In this document: one piece after another, positions 40,819 to 52,431 of the stretch
Layout: every line of letters begins with the position of its first letter
Numbering within the stretch: the stretch's first letter is position 1
Origin: an uncultured delta proteobacterium
GTDB taxonomy: Bacteria; Myxococcota; Myxococcia; Myxococcales; 40CM-4-68-19
Length of the DNA: 64,000 nucleotides
Assembly (NCBI GenBank): GCA_903911145.1
Contig: CAIWCD010000013.1
Location: 62,001-126,000, forward strand
Reading direction: 5' to 3'
Notes under the pieces: model-generated
The model's input: the letters and a program-made list of their open reading frames with translations, nothing else
Told to the model about the DNA's origin: nothing
The model's database searches: none
Made by a program: the position numbers and the translations under genes

Positions 40819-40851
40819 TACACGCGCTGTGCGTGTATTCGGCAACACGAA
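40819..40851. promoter_or_regulatory. Two inverted repeats upstream of the porin gene
   Basis: TACACGC-GCTGT-GCGTGTA (40819-40837) is a perfect 7-base inverted repeat, followed by TTCG-GCAACA-CGAA (40838-40851). They lie 41-73 bases upstream of the porin ATG, where a regulator could bind; a direct repeat CTTCAACG lies between them and the start codon. Confidence 0.35.
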
Positions 40852-40907
40852 TGTGAACAGCGTGTGTCGCGGGAGCGCTGGAGTTGCCTGCACGCTGCGG
40901 CATCGCT

Positions 40908-43343
40908 TCACTCGATGAGGAGGACCTGATCCTCCTTCGTGTCGATCGCGTAGAGGCGACTCCCGTCGGCAGAGAGGACAAGTTCACTCACGCCAGCAGG
41001 GAGAGCGACGGAAGGCTCGGCTGGCCCCAGCGCGCCCGTCACGGGATCGATCGCGATGCGCACCAGTTCCTGGCCAGAGAACGTCGGACGCAACAGATAG
41101 ACCCGCGTCCCCGCGGCCGGAACGCTCATGGACAAGGCGGCGTTTGCGGTCGCCTTGTCCAGGTAGATCAATCTGGTCGTTGCTCCATCGCCGCGCACCA
41201 GCGCGAGGTAGATGCGCCCAGAATCGCCATGACCGAGTATGTAGGCGGTGCCCTGGGCGGCGGCAGCGGAGATAAATGGCGCGGGCAGAGGAGATGCTGC
41301 CTTCGCGGCGGCCCCACTGAGCATCGCGGCGCTGTCGAAGAGTTCGACCTCCGACTGAAACGTGATGCCTTCGAGCCCCGTTTCATCGCTCAACAAAGCC
41401 ACTGTCTGGAAACTCGGGTCTGTTGAGGGATCGGTGTACGAACGCTTCCGCGGAAGCAGGGACGCACTCCACACGACGGACGTATCGAGCGACGAGACGC
41501 TCCACCCAGCCGACGTTTCGTAGGCAACGTTGAGCAGCCCGCCGTCGGTTGAAAGCGAGAACTGAGGAACGCCGTCGCCCGCTTCCGGAGGAAGGGGCCA
41601 CGAATCCGACGATGAGTCGGAGGTCCCGCCGAGCGTGTCCTGCGTGCGGCGCACCTCGAACCCTCCGCCATCGACCGTCTGGTGCAGCGAATAGAGGACG
41701 CGCCCATCCGGCGTCGCCGCGATCGACTCGAGGCTGCCGGGGTCAAGCACGCCTCCGTGGAAATCCTCTCTCAGCTCCTCCCCGACCTGAATCACACGAT
41801 TGACGGTCTGCGCGCCCAGCAAGAGTTGGCCTCCCGTGAGGCTCGAGTTGGGCAGCAGGCGAAGCTGCGGCGCACAAAGCCCGAGGGAGAACTTCACTTG
41901 ACCAGTCACCGCGCCGGTGTCCTGAGTAAGAAAGACCGATTCGCCCAGGGTGCCGACCGCGAACAGGTGTTTGACTGCCCGCACGCTGTTGGCGGACGGA
42001 ATCGGCGTGAGACCGTGAGGTGTCAGGACGAGCCCAACCGGGCTGCCGGTGATCTGGAACAGTTCGACGCCATCGGCCCCCGTGGTGGCGACGGCGAGCT
42101 GCTGGCTGTTGTCGGAGAACGCAATCGAGGTGGCCGCGATCCCTTGAGTGGCCGTCATCGGACTGGCCGAGGCAATTGCGTCGCCATCGATCTTGAACAT
42201 CTGCACGAAGGCGTTTCGCAGATAGGCAAGCGCGAGCCGGCGGCCATCCGGCGACACGGCAAGGGCGCGAACCGGATCGACCAACCAACCATCCACCTGT
42301 AGCGGCTCCCCGAGTGTCTGCGTCGACACGTCAAAGTAGCGCAAGGACGGTGTCACCGAGGGGTCGTCGTCACTCCAGCCAGAACTCACGATGAACCGAT
42401 GTTCTGCGACGAAAGCTGCGGTCAAAGGGTATCCAAACGAGACGGGCTGCACCTCGACGACGGGCGTCGGCGCCGTCAGATCGACCGTCCAAAGCTGCTG
42501 GTCGGAGACGACGATCACCGCGGAGCTCGCGGGGTCTGCCGCGATGGCGATGTGCTGTTGATCAAGGAGCCGAGTTGATGGAATCGCAGGAAGGCAGACA
42601 GGAGGAAGCATCTCGATCGAGGAGATCGGAAGCCCCGCGTCGGGGAGCCATCCATCGATTGCTCCGGCAACAACCTGTTTGAGAGTTGCCGCACTCCCGC
42701 TCGCACAGGAAGAAACGTCAGTCGAGACGATCAGCGCGCCGAGGTCCGTAGCCGCAACCGCGATGGTGCTGTGCTCATCCAGCACAGGAGTGAACTCACC
42801 CAGGCGTGTTACAACCCCAGCCCAACTGTAACTCGGCACGAATAGCAGTGCATCGCCCGCCGGACCGAGCGGAATCGCAGTGGCGACGTCCGGGCGCAAA
42901 TCGCGCTGCGCGGCGATCACTCCATTGCGCAATCGACCGAGCCCACGGAAGACGAATGGATCGTTCGAGATCGCCGTGCCCGTGGGAGATACGACGGAGA
43001 TTCGCGCCCCCGCGTCTGCGGCGGAACCGACGTCATCGGGAACTACGACATCGACGGTTGTCGTGCCACCATCCGAGATGAGCGAAAGCGGCGTCACGGG
43101 GAGACCCTGGCCGAATCGAATCTGCACGTCGGAAGGACGCGCGCCAAGATTGACACCGGTCAGCGCGACGTGCGTGCCAGCCCAACCGGAGGTTGGCGTG
43201 AAGCTTTTGATCAGGACCTTGTTGTCGGACGGAACGTCGAAATCGCGCGCACAGCCACTGTGGCTGATCCCGACAAGAAGCGAAAAGCTCGAGAGGAGCG
43301 CGGCCGCAGCGTTCAAGCGACGCCGAATGATTGTGTCCCCCAT
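40908..43343 (-). CDS. Lipoprotein with TIG domain and beta-propeller-like repeats
   Basis: An 811-residue protein; the ATG at 43343 gives a signal ending SFSLLVGISHSGC, so Cys is probably lipidated. An IPT/TIG-type domain follows (KSFTPTSGWAGTHVALTGVN, then TVDVVVPDDVGS; about residues 40-135). The remainder repeats beta-propeller-like blades: ALAVSPDGRRLALAYLRNAF, IAFSDNSQQLAVATTGADG, SIAATPDGRVLYSLHQ and ELVLSADGSRLYAIDTKEDQ. The longer open frame upstream is not used. It likely sits on the cell surface; binding partner unknown. Confidence 0.82.
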   Translation of the reverse strand: MGDTIIRRRLNAAAALLSSFSLLVGISHSGCARDFDVPSDNKVLIKSFTPTSGWAGTHVALTGVNLGARPSDVQIRFGQGLPVTPLSLISDGGTTTVDVVVPDDVGSAADAGARISVVSPTGTAISNDPFVFRGLGRLRNGVIAAQRDLRPDVATAIPLGPAGDALLFVPSYSWAGVVTRLGEFTPVLDEHSTIAVAATDLGALIVSTDVSSCASGSAATLKQVVAGAIDGWLPDAGLPISSIEMLPPVCLPAIPSTRLLDQQHIAIAADPASSAVIVVSDQQLWTVDLTAPTPVVEVQPVSFGYPLTAAFVAEHRFIVSSGWSDDDPSVTPSLRYFDVSTQTLGEPLQVDGWLVDPVRALAVSPDGRRLALAYLRNAFVQMFKIDGDAIASASPMTATQGIAATSIAFSDNSQQLAVATTGADGVELFQITGSPVGLVLTPHGLTPIPSANSVRAVKHLFAVGTLGESVFLTQDTGAVTGQVKFSLGLCAPQLRLLPNSSLTGGQLLLGAQTVNRVIQVGEELREDFHGGVLDPGSLESIAATPDGRVLYSLHQTVDGGGFEVRRTQDTLGGTSDSSSDSWPLPPEAGDGVPQFSLSTDGGLLNVAYETSAGWSVSSLDTSVVWSASLLPRKRSYTDPSTDPSFQTVALLSDETGLEGITFQSEVELFDSAAMLSGAAAKAASPLPAPFISAAAAQGTAYILGHGDSGRIYLALVRGDGATTRLIYLDKATANAALSMSVPAAGTRVYLLRPTFSGQELVRIAIDPVTGALGPAEPSVALPAGVSELVLSADGSRLYAIDTKEDQVLLIE

Positions 43344-43411
43344 CCTCGCTCCGCTCCTGGCAACACCGCCCGCGCCGCCGCCATCGATGCTCCGCGACGC
43401 CAGCGGATCGC

Positions 43412-44905
<1,494 letters not shown>

Positions 44906-44968
44906 GGCGGCCTTGTACCGCCAGCGAAGCGCGAGGGCTAGACAGATCGTCTGGCCCTGAACGACGAA

Positions 44969-45487
44969 CTAGACGAGGCCCTTGTTCCGGCGGATCTGCT
45001 CCACCGTCTTCTGGTACTCAATCTCGAACGCCTGCGTGCCCTCGGTCAGATGCTTGATGCGGGCGCGCGCCTCACGGTCGACATCATCTTCGACGTCGAG
45101 GTGCTTCTTGAAGACCTGGTAGACCCGACGACGGATCGTGTGATCCTCCGAGAACACCTCCTCGACGTTGCGCGAGATGAGGAGGAACTCGATCATCTGG
45201 TTGATGATGTAGTCGACGCCGTCGTCGCCCATCTTGAAGCCGCGCACGTCGGCCATCTCGCGCTTCACGGAATTGAACTTCGAGTGATCGTAGCCGCGGC
45301 GCTCGAGAGCTTCGCGCGTGGCCTGGTTCACCCGCTCCTCGGAGGCGAGGTACTCCTTGAGAATGGCCGCCATGTCCATCTCGGCGTCAGCCACTCGCAT
45401 GGTCTCCACCTCGACGTCTCCCTCGGCCATGAGCGTGCCCACCACGTCGCGGGCGATGGCAGGGATGATCTTGGGGTAGAGCTTCAT
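44969..45487 (-). CDS. DUF507 family protein
   Basis: A 172-residue, mostly helical, charged cytoplasmic protein starting MKLYPKIIPAIARDVVGTLM. It has AEMDMAAILKEYLASEERVN, then KMGDDGVDYIINQMIEFLLI and SEDHTIRRRVYQVFKKHLDV. DUF507 is common in Myxococcota and other former deltaproteobacteria and has no known function. The start ATG at 45487 is 85 bases from the uvrC stop; a possible promoter lies in that gap. The upstream open frame overlaps uvrC antisense-like and is not used. Confidence 0.88.
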   Translation of the reverse strand: MKLYPKIIPAIARDVVGTLMAEGDVEVETMRVADAEMDMAAILKEYLASEERVNQATREALERRGYDHSKFNSVKREMADVRGFKMGDDGVDYIINQMIEFLLISRNVEEVFSEDHTIRRRVYQVFKKHLDVEDDVDREARARIKHLTEGTQAFEIEYQKTVEQIRRNKGLV

Positions 45488-45547
45488 AGATCGCGGATCC
45501 TTTCCGGGATGTTCGCGGCTGTCGCTTGTAGATGATGCGGCAGGGGG

Positions 45548-45576
45548 CCGCAAGCTAAATTCCAAGAAAATGTCAA
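45548..45576 (-). promoter_or_regulatory. Candidate promoter of the DUF507 gene
   Basis: A perfect TTGACA (minus strand, 45576-45571) overlaps the uvrC stop codon and is followed by an unusually A+T-rich stretch; at 17 bases the -10 would be only TTGCGG, so just the -35 is convincing. Confidence 0.3.
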
Positions 45577-47786
45577 GTCCCCCCCTCCTCGTCGAGCTCG
45601 GCGGCGTCGAGTTCAAGAGCGGAAAGCTCGCCCCCGGCAGCGTCGAAGGCGACGTCCTCCTGCTCGGGGAGCGGTGCATCCGGACCTGAATCGTCCTGCT
45701 GCTCGTCGACCGCTTCCGCTGCCGCAGCGCCCTGCCCGCGCAGGAACGTCGCGATCCGACCGGCGAGCTCGACGTTGACGCCTGGCGCCTGCGCGAGCTC
45801 ATCCACGGTGGCCGCGCGGATGCGCTTGAGCGAACCGAAGTGAGTGAGCAGCGCGCGCTTGCGCTTCTCACCGACGCCCTCGACCTCCTCGAGCACGGAG
45901 CGGAAATTCCGCTCGCGCCGCAGCTTGCGGTGGAACGTGATGGCGAACCGGTGCGCCTCGTCGCGCAGTCGCTGGAGGAGAAAGAGTTCGCTCGTGTTCT
46001 GCCGGAGCACGACCGGATTCTTCTGCCCCGGAAGGAACACGCGTTCGGGCGAGCGCTCGAGCGACTCCTTGCTGTAACGACCGGGCCGGCGCGAGCGACC
46101 GGCGAGAGGATCGTCCGGATTCACTGTCGGACGAGGCGCTGTCTGTGCGTCCTGTTCACCACCAGCCTCGCTGTCCGCCGCCTCGGCGGTCTGCTCGCCG
46201 CCCTCCGCCTCGACGTCAGGTCCTGCCCGATCAGCCCAGGCATCGGCGAGCTTGAATCCCTGGCGGGCCGCAAAGCGCGCCTCGTCCTCGACGACGCGGC
46301 TCTTGGCAAGACCGGCCAGTGCGACATCGCTGGCACTTAGCCCCAGCTCTTTTAATGCCGCGCGCGCGACGTTTAATTGCCCCTTGCCGCCATCGACGAG
46401 GATTAAATCAGGCAGGTCGTGCGCAGCTTTTCCCTTGGCGAGCCGGCGCGTCAGCACCTGGAACATCGAGGCGAAATCATCGAGCCCCGCGTCCCCGCGC
46501 ACACGATAGAGCCGACACCTCGACTTATCCGGCTCGCCGTCGGTAAACGCGACCTGGCTGCCAACGGTGAATTGCCCCTGAATCGTCGACATATCGAAGC
46601 ATTCGATTCGGCGCGGCAGCTTTGCGAGTTTCAACCGACTCTGCAGCCGAGTCAGAGACTCGAGCGCGCTGGCTGCTGTCTTGCGCCGCTCTTCAAATGC
46701 ATGGCGCGCATTCTCCTGGGCCATCTCGAGCAGACGAACCTTTTCGCCGCGCTCGGGAACCAGCACGTGCACGCGATCGCCGCGCTTCTCCGACAACCAC
46801 GCCTCGAGCGTTTCGGCGCCAGGGACCGCGATCGGAAGCAGCAGCTCCTTGGGGATTAAAGCGCCCGAATCGTAATACTGCTCGACGAAGCTCTGCACGA
46901 GCTCGTCGGTGGGAAATTCCTGCTTGTTGAAATGGAAACTCCGCGCGCCGTTTAATCGACCGTTGCGGAAAAAGAGCGCGTGCAACTCAAGCAAGCCGCC
47001 TTCGCGATAGTAACCGATGATATCCTGATCGACGAGATCGCCGAGCACCGTGCGCTGCTTTTCCAACGAGCGCGTCATCGCGTCGACCTGGTCGCGCAGC
47101 AGCGCCGCGCGCTCAAACTCGAGCGCCTTCGCAGCCTCCTTCATCCGCGCCTGCAACGTATTCGTCAGTTCGTCCGCTTTCCCTTCAAGAAACAGCGACA
47201 CGTCCTGAACCGAACGTTGGTAATCCTCGGTCGGCACGGAATAGACGCAGGGCGCCGGACAGCGCTTGATCTGATACTGCAAGCAGGGCCGGCGCCGATT
47301 GGCCATCACCTGATCGGTACAGGTGCGCAACTGAAAGTGGCGATTGACGACCTGCAGCGTTTCGCGAATTGCAGACGCGCTTGAGTAAGGACCGAAGTAT
47401 CGCGCGTTGTCCTTGCGCACGCGACGCACCACCTCAAGCCGCGGATAAGGGACGCTTCGCGAGAGCCGCAGCGAGATGAAGTTCTTATCGTCGCGCAGGC
47501 GGACATTAAACCGCGGCCGGTGTTTTTTAATCAGCTCATTCTCAAAGAGCAGCGCGTCTTTTTCGCTCGGCGCGAGAATCACCTCGATGTCGCCGAGAAG
47601 CTCCTCGAGAAACGGCACAAACGAGCGCGTATCGGACGTGCGCGCCTGAAAGTATTGCGACACGCGCGCGCGAAGGTTCTTCGCTTTGCCGATATAGACC
47701 ACCACATCCTGGCGGTCCTTCATGATGTAGACGCCGGGCGTCGTCGGCAGCGTCTCGAGTTTCGCCTGCAGCGCTTCGCTGAGCAT
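45573..47786 (-). CDS. uvrC: Excinuclease ABC subunit C
   Basis: A 737-residue nuclease that makes both incisions in nucleotide excision repair. It has the GIY-YIG domain (GVYIMKDRQDVVVYIGKAKN), a Cys-rich loop (CTDQVMANRRRPCLQYQIKR then CPAPC), a UVR motif (LTNTLQARMKEAAKALEFER), the RNase H-like endonuclease (ECFDMSTIQG, LILVDGGKGQLN, RDEAHRFAITFHR) and a helix-hairpin-helix pair (EGVGEKRKRALLTHFG). Two parts are unusual: a Glu/Ala-rich insert of about 55 residues between LAKSRVV and ERVFLPGQ, and an acidic 50-residue C-terminal tail. At least five TTA codons are present, rare for this genome. It is 11 bases downstream of uvrB. Confidence 0.96.
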   Translation of the reverse strand: MLSEALQAKLETLPTTPGVYIMKDRQDVVVYIGKAKNLRARVSQYFQARTSDTRSFVPFLEELLGDIEVILAPSEKDALLFENELIKKHRPRFNVRLRDDKNFISLRLSRSVPYPRLEVVRRVRKDNARYFGPYSSASAIRETLQVVNRHFQLRTCTDQVMANRRRPCLQYQIKRCPAPCVYSVPTEDYQRSVQDVSLFLEGKADELTNTLQARMKEAAKALEFERAALLRDQVDAMTRSLEKQRTVLGDLVDQDIIGYYREGGLLELHALFFRNGRLNGARSFHFNKQEFPTDELVQSFVEQYYDSGALIPKELLLPIAVPGAETLEAWLSEKRGDRVHVLVPERGEKVRLLEMAQENARHAFEERRKTAASALESLTRLQSRLKLAKLPRRIECFDMSTIQGQFTVGSQVAFTDGEPDKSRCRLYRVRGDAGLDDFASMFQVLTRRLAKGKAAHDLPDLILVDGGKGQLNVARAALKELGLSASDVALAGLAKSRVVEDEARFAARQGFKLADAWADRAGPDVEAEGGEQTAEAADSEAGGEQDAQTAPRPTVNPDDPLAGRSRRPGRYSKESLERSPERVFLPGQKNPVVLRQNTSELFLLQRLRDEAHRFAITFHRKLRRERNFRSVLEEVEGVGEKRKRALLTHFGSLKRIRAATVDELAQAPGVNVELAGRIATFLRGQGAAAAEAVDEQQDDSGPDAPLPEQEDVAFDAAGGELSALELDAAELDEEGGT

Positions 47787-47797
47787 TCGGGCCGCGT

Positions 47798-49906
47798 CTA
47801 TTTCTTCTGCGATCCGCGTCCGCGACCGCGACCACGCCCATTAAACGCCGGCCTCGGCGCAATCCCCGCAGCTGCGCGCGCCTCCGCCTTTAATACCTGC
47901 GGCTTCTTCGGCATGATTCCAAGATCGAGATCCTTGATCGCCTGGATCTTGTCGCGCAGCATCGCCGCGCCCTCGAAATCGAGCGCCTCCGACTTCTCGT
48001 GCATCTCGGCCGTCAGATCCGCGATTAACTTCGGAACGTCCTTGCGATTGGCCGGCAGATATCCTGCGAGCTCTTCCCTGCCCGCGAGCGCGTCGTCGTT
48101 GCCGCTCGCGATCCCACCGATCGCAAGATCAATAATCGAGCGCTTGGTCGACTGCGGCGTGATGTTGTGCTCGCGATTATAGGCCTCTTGAATCGCGCGG
48201 CGGCGATCGGTCTCGCCGATCGCCTTCTTCATCGAATCGGTCATTCGATCGGCATAGAGAATGACGCGCCCCTCGACGTTGCGCGCAGCGCGGCCGATGG
48301 TCTGGATCAGCGACACGCTCGAGCGCAGAAACCCCTCCTTGTCCGCATCGAGCACGCCGATTAACGACACTTCGGGGAGATCGAGTCCCTCGCGGAGGAG
48401 ATTAATCCCGACGAGGACGTCATAGAGACCGCGCCGCAGATCACGAATCAGATCGAGCCGCTCGAGCGTATCAATGTCCGCGTGGAGGTAACGCACGCGA
48501 ATGCCCAGGTCCGCGTAATACTCGGTGAGATCCTCCGCCATCCGCTTGGTCAGCGTCGTCACCAGGACACGCTGTCCCTTCTCGACGCGGATGCGAATCT
48601 CCTCGAGGAGGTCGTCCACCTGCGTCGCCACGGGCCGGATCTCCACCTGCGGATCGACGAGGCCCGTCGGGCGGATGATCTGCTCGACGATTACGCCCTC
48701 GCTCTTCTTGAGTTCATATTCCGCGGGCGTGGCCGAGACATAGATCGCCTGGTTCACCAACCCTTCGAACTCCTCGAACTTCAAGGGACGGTTATCGAGC
48801 GCAGATGGCATACGGAAGCCATATTCGACCAGCGTCTCCTTGCGTGCGCGGTCACCGCGATACATCGCGCCAATCTGCGGAATGCTCTGGTGCGATTCGT
48901 CAATGACGACGAGAAAATCCTTGGGGAAGTAATCAAGCAAGCACGGCGGCGGCGCACCCGGTTCGCGGCCAGACAGTTGCCGCGAATAGTTCTCGATGCC
49001 GTTGCAGTAACCCATCTGCTCGATCATCTCGAGGTCGAACATTGTCCGCTGCTCAAGTCGCTGGGCCTCGAGGAGCTTGTTCTGCGAGCGCAGTTGCTGC
49101 AGGCGCATGAGCAGCTCGTCTTTAATCGCGGTCATCGCGATTCCGCGGCGCGCGCCCGAGGTCACATAGTGGCTCGAAGGAAAGATCGAAATCTTATCGA
49201 TCTCCGCGAGCACGCGGCCACGCAGCGGATCAATCTCTTTAATGCACTCGACGGTATCGCCGAACAACTCAACGCGAATGGCGCGCTCTTCCTCGTACGC
49301 AGGGAAGATCTCGATCGTGTCGCCCTTCACACGAAAGGTTCCTCGCGCGAAGTCGGTATCGTTGCGCTCATATTGAATCTCAACCAGATCCTTGAGCAGC
49401 TTGCCGCGCGGGTAATCGACGCCCTTCTGCAGCGATACCTTCAGTTCGAAATAGGCTTCCGCGGTGCCGAGGCCATAGATGCAGCTCACTGAGGCGACGA
49501 TGAGCACGTCGTTTCGCGTCAGCAGCGAGTGGGTCGCGGCGTGACGAAGTCTGTCGATCTCGTCGTTGATCGACGAATCCTTCTCGATGAAGGTATCCGA
49601 GGAAGGGACATACGCTTCGGGCTGGTAGTAATCGTAATAGCTGACGAAGAACTCGACGGCGTTGTTGGGAAAGAGCTCCTTGAACTCGCCGTAGAGCTGG
49701 CCCGCGAGCGTCTTGTTGTGCGCGATCACCAGCGTTGGCCGCTGCACCTGCGCGACCACGTTGGCGATCGTGAACGTCTTACCGCTGCCGGTGACGCCAA
49801 GGAGCGTCTGGTGGCGATCGCCGCGGCGCAGGCCCGCGCAGAGCTCCTCGATGGCGCGAGGTTGATCTCCAGCGGGCGTATATTCGGTCTTTAATTCGAA
49901 TGGCAT
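47798..49906 (-). CDS. uvrB: Excinuclease ABC subunit B
   Basis: A 702-residue DNA-damage-verifying helicase of nucleotide excision repair. It has Walker [11 protein letters not shown], the beta-hairpin region [20 protein letters not shown], the DEAD-like [20 protein letters not shown], motif [22 protein letters not shown] and a C-terminal UVR domain ([20 protein letters not shown]) that binds UvrC. The end is a short basic Gly/Arg tail ([13 protein letters not shown]). It overlaps no gene; uvrC follows after 11 bases, so the two form an operon. The gene has at least four TTA codons. Confidence 0.97.
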   Translation of the reverse strand: MPFELKTEYTPAGDQPRAIEELCAGLRRGDRHQTLLGVTGSGKTFTIANVVAQVQRPTLVIAHNKTLAGQLYGEFKELFPNNAVEFFVSYYDYYQPEAYVPSSDTFIEKDSSINDEIDRLRHAATHSLLTRNDVLIVASVSCIYGLGTAEAYFELKVSLQKGVDYPRGKLLKDLVEIQYERNDTDFARGTFRVKGDTIEIFPAYEEERAIRVELFGDTVECIKEIDPLRGRVLAEIDKISIFPSSHYVTSGARRGIAMTAIKDELLMRLQQLRSQNKLLEAQRLEQRTMFDLEMIEQMGYCNGIENYSRQLSGREPGAPPPCLLDYFPKDFLVVIDESHQSIPQIGAMYRGDRARKETLVEYGFRMPSALDNRPLKFEEFEGLVNQAIYVSATPAEYELKKSEGVIVEQIIRPTGLVDPQVEIRPVATQVDDLLEEIRIRVEKGQRVLVTTLTKRMAEDLTEYYADLGIRVRYLHADIDTLERLDLIRDLRRGLYDVLVGINLLREGLDLPEVSLIGVLDADKEGFLRSSVSLIQTIGRAARNVEGRVILYADRMTDSMKKAIGETDRRRAIQEAYNREHNITPQSTKRSIIDLAIGGIASGNDDALAGREELAGYLPANRKDVPKLIADLTAEMHEKSEALDFEGAAMLRDKIQAIKDLDLGIMPKKPQVLKAEARAAAGIAPRPAFNGRGRGRGRGSQKK

Positions 49907-49970
49907 GCGCGGGCGATCATAGTGACGAGGAGAGCCCCGCGCACGTGAAGGGGCGCGACGAGGGCGTCGA

Positions 49971-50873
49971 TTACTTCAGCAGATCGCGCAGCGGCGAATA
50001 ATCGCCATCCTCGGCGGGGATGAAGCCGTCCGAGTGGAAGTGATCCGCGAGGACCTTCTTGCCGTCTGCCGTCTTGTCGAGATCGATCAGCGCCGCGCGC
50101 AGGGCCGCGAACTCCGCCGCCGACGACCCTTCCTTCAGCGCGAAGACATCGTTGGGGATCGGGTCGCTGATGGCGAGAACCTTGAGCTCGTTGACCTGCT
50201 TGCCGAGCGTCTCTGCGCAACCCGCGATTGCGCCGCCGGCCTTGTCGTTCGAGATGGTCGCGCCCGCGTCGTCCTTGCCCTCGATGACCGCTCTGCAGAC
50301 CGAGGCGTGGTCGCCGAGGAACGAGCCATTCGCCTTGATATCTGCCTCGGACACGCCCGCGCGCAGCAGCTCGCGATGCGGAATCATGTAGCCCGCAGCG
50401 GAGGTCTCGGAGACAAACGCGATCTTCTTGCCCTTGAGATCGGCCGGCGTCAGCAGCTGCTTGCTCTTCTTCGTCGTGAAGAGCACCGAGCGATAGAACG
50501 GCAGGCCTGCGTGCAGCGCCTTCGCGGCCGGCTGAATCTTGCCGTTGGTCTTCGAAGCCGCGATGTACTCGAGCGCAGTCAGCCAGCCGATGTCCGCCTT
50601 GCCGCTGGCGAGGATCCCGGGCAGGTCGGCCGCAGCGACCACTTCGAACTCGACCGGACGCGCGAGCGCCGCAGAGAGCGCATTGGCGACCGCGCGACCA
50701 TCCTTCTTGCCCTGCTCGACGCTGAGCGGCGCGCTGAGCACCAGCTTGATCGACTGGACCGGCTTTGCATCGGGCGCTGCCTTGGTGATCTGCGGATCAG
50801 CGATCGCGGGAAGCGAGAGCGCGGCGCAGGCAACACAAGCAGCGAGCGAAGGGAGGGTCAGCGAGCGGGTCAT
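49971..50873 (-). CDS. Periplasmic PhnD-like substrate-binding protein
   Basis: A 300-residue protein with a signal peptide ([17 protein letters not shown]) and the phosphonate-binding-protein fold: [80 protein letters not shown] and [19 protein letters not shown]. Members bind phosphonate, phosphite or other small anions for ABC uptake. No ABC ATPase or permease is adjacent, so it is an orphan here; it may pair with a distant transporter or act as a sensor. Confidence 0.82.
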   Translation of the reverse strand: MTRSLTLPSLAACVACAALSLPAIADPQITKAAPDAKPVQSIKLVLSAPLSVEQGKKDGRAVANALSAALARPVEFEVVAAADLPGILASGKADIGWLTALEYIAASKTNGKIQPAAKALHAGLPFYRSVLFTTKKSKQLLTPADLKGKKIAFVSETSAAGYMIPHRELLRAGVSEADIKANGSFLGDHASVCRAVIEGKDDAGATISNDKAGGAIAGCAETLGKQVNELKVLAISDPIPNDVFALKEGSSAAEFAALRAALIDLDKTADGKKVLADHFHSDGFIPAEDGDYSPLRDLLK

Positions 50874-50986
50874 TCGAAATCTCTCTCTTTGGAAAACGCC
50901 GCGTGCAGCGGCCTATTGCCCGAAAGGGGCGGGACTCTACAACGCGTCTGCCGCTGGTGTCGCCCGCATAAATGCAGCCCGCCCCA

Positions 50987-52423
50987 CTACGCCGGAACGC
51001 GCCAGTCAGTGCCGCCGATCGAGTCGCGCAACTCGACCCCCTTCGCCTTCAACTCGTCACGAATCGCGTCTGCATCAGCGAATCGCTTCTCCTTGCGCGC
51101 GAGCAGGCGAGCCGCGATCCGCTCATCGACCCACGCCGGATCGATCGAATTGCGCTTCGCTGCCAGCGTCCTGCGCGCGAGCACCGCCGCCTTCGGATCG
51201 CGCCAGCCCAGGCCCAGCACGGCTGCGAGAGCACGCGCGGTCACGCGCAGGTCCGCCACGTCCTGCGGCGCGCCCTTCCCGTCGATCTTCACGTTGAGCT
51301 GCGTGTAGGTCGAGAGAAGCTGCGCGAGGCCGTCGGCGGTATTGAAATCGTCTTCCATCGCCGTGCGGAACGCGTCCTTCAGCGACGCCACCTCGCGGCC
51401 TTCGCCTGTGAACTTCTTCTGTGCGAGATAGGCCTCCGCCTTGCCGTCGGTCTCGTAGAAGTAGTCGACGCGGCGGTCCGCTTCCGCAAGCGCGTCGTAG
51501 CCGAACTGGATCGGATTTCGATACTGCGTCGAGAGCAGCAGCGCACGAATGGCCTCGCCGTCCCACTGCGCAGTGAGGTCGCGGATGGTCTTGAAGTTGC
51601 CGAGCGACTTGCTCATCTTCTCGTCGCCGGCTGTCACGAAGCCGTTGTGCATCCACGCGCGGGAGAGCGGAAGACCGCTCGCACCTTCGCTCTGCGCGAT
51701 CTCGTTCTCGTGATGGGGAAAGACGAGATCCTTGCCGCCGCCGTGCAGATCGAACGTCGTGCCGAGGTGCTTCTGGCACATCGCGGAGCACTCGATGTGC
51801 CAGCCCGGACGGCCCGGCCCCCACGGGCTCTGCCACGTCACCGACGCAGGCTCGCCTGGCTTGGCGGCCTTCCAGAGCGCGAAGTCGAGCGGATCGCGCT
51901 TGATGTCGCCCGTCTCCACGCGCGCGCCCGAGAGCAGATCATCGAGGTTGCGCTTGGAGAGCTTCCCGTAGTCGGGAAACGATCGGACCGCGAAGTAGAC
52001 GTCGCCGTTCACGGCATACGCATGCCCACGCGCGACGAGCTTCTCGATGATCGCGTGCATCTCTGCGATGTGCTCGGTCGCCCGCGGCTCGATATCCGCG
52101 GCGGCGATGTTGAGCGAGGCCATGTCGACGTGGCACTCATCGATGAACTGCTGCGCGAGCTGCAGCGGATCGATCCCCCGCTCTCCCGCGCGCCGGATGA
52201 TCTTGTCGTCGACGTCGGTCCAGTTGCGCACATACTTCACGTCGAGACCTGACCAACGCAGGAAGCGCACGACCGTGTCGAACGCGATCATCATGCGCGC
52301 GTGCCCGATGTGCGAAAGGTCGTAGACAGTGATGCCGCAGACGTAGATCCCGATGTGGCCGGGCGTGAGCGGGACGAGATCTTCCTTCTTGTCGGTCAGC
52401 GAGTTCCAAACGCGAATCGTCAT
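50987..52423 (-). CDS. cysS: Cysteinyl-tRNA synthetase
   Basis: A 478-residue class I aminoacyl-tRNA synthetase that charges tRNA-Cys. It has the zinc/Cys site GIYVCGITVYD, the HIGH motif in LSHIGHARMM, zinc ligands in GWHIECSAMC and FPHHENEIAQSEG, and KMSKS in GDEKMSKSLGNF. The C-terminal DALR-like helical domain ends ELRDSIGGTDWRVPA. The ATG at 52423 gives the standard MTIRVWNSLTDKKEDL start. The metalloprotease gene ends only eight bases upstream of its start, so read-through transcription is likely. Confidence 0.97.
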   Translation of the reverse strand: MTIRVWNSLTDKKEDLVPLTPGHIGIYVCGITVYDLSHIGHARMMIAFDTVVRFLRWSGLDVKYVRNWTDVDDKIIRRAGERGIDPLQLAQQFIDECHVDMASLNIAAADIEPRATEHIAEMHAIIEKLVARGHAYAVNGDVYFAVRSFPDYGKLSKRNLDDLLSGARVETGDIKRDPLDFALWKAAKPGEPASVTWQSPWGPGRPGWHIECSAMCQKHLGTTFDLHGGGKDLVFPHHENEIAQSEGASGLPLSRAWMHNGFVTAGDEKMSKSLGNFKTIRDLTAQWDGEAIRALLLSTQYRNPIQFGYDALAEADRRVDYFYETDGKAEAYLAQKKFTGEGREVASLKDAFRTAMEDDFNTADGLAQLLSTYTQLNVKIDGKGAPQDVADLRVTARALAAVLGLGWRDPKAAVLARRTLAAKRNSIDPAWVDERIAARLLARKEKRFADADAIRDELKAKGVELRDSIGGTDWRVPA

Positions 52424-52431
52424 GCGGACGC

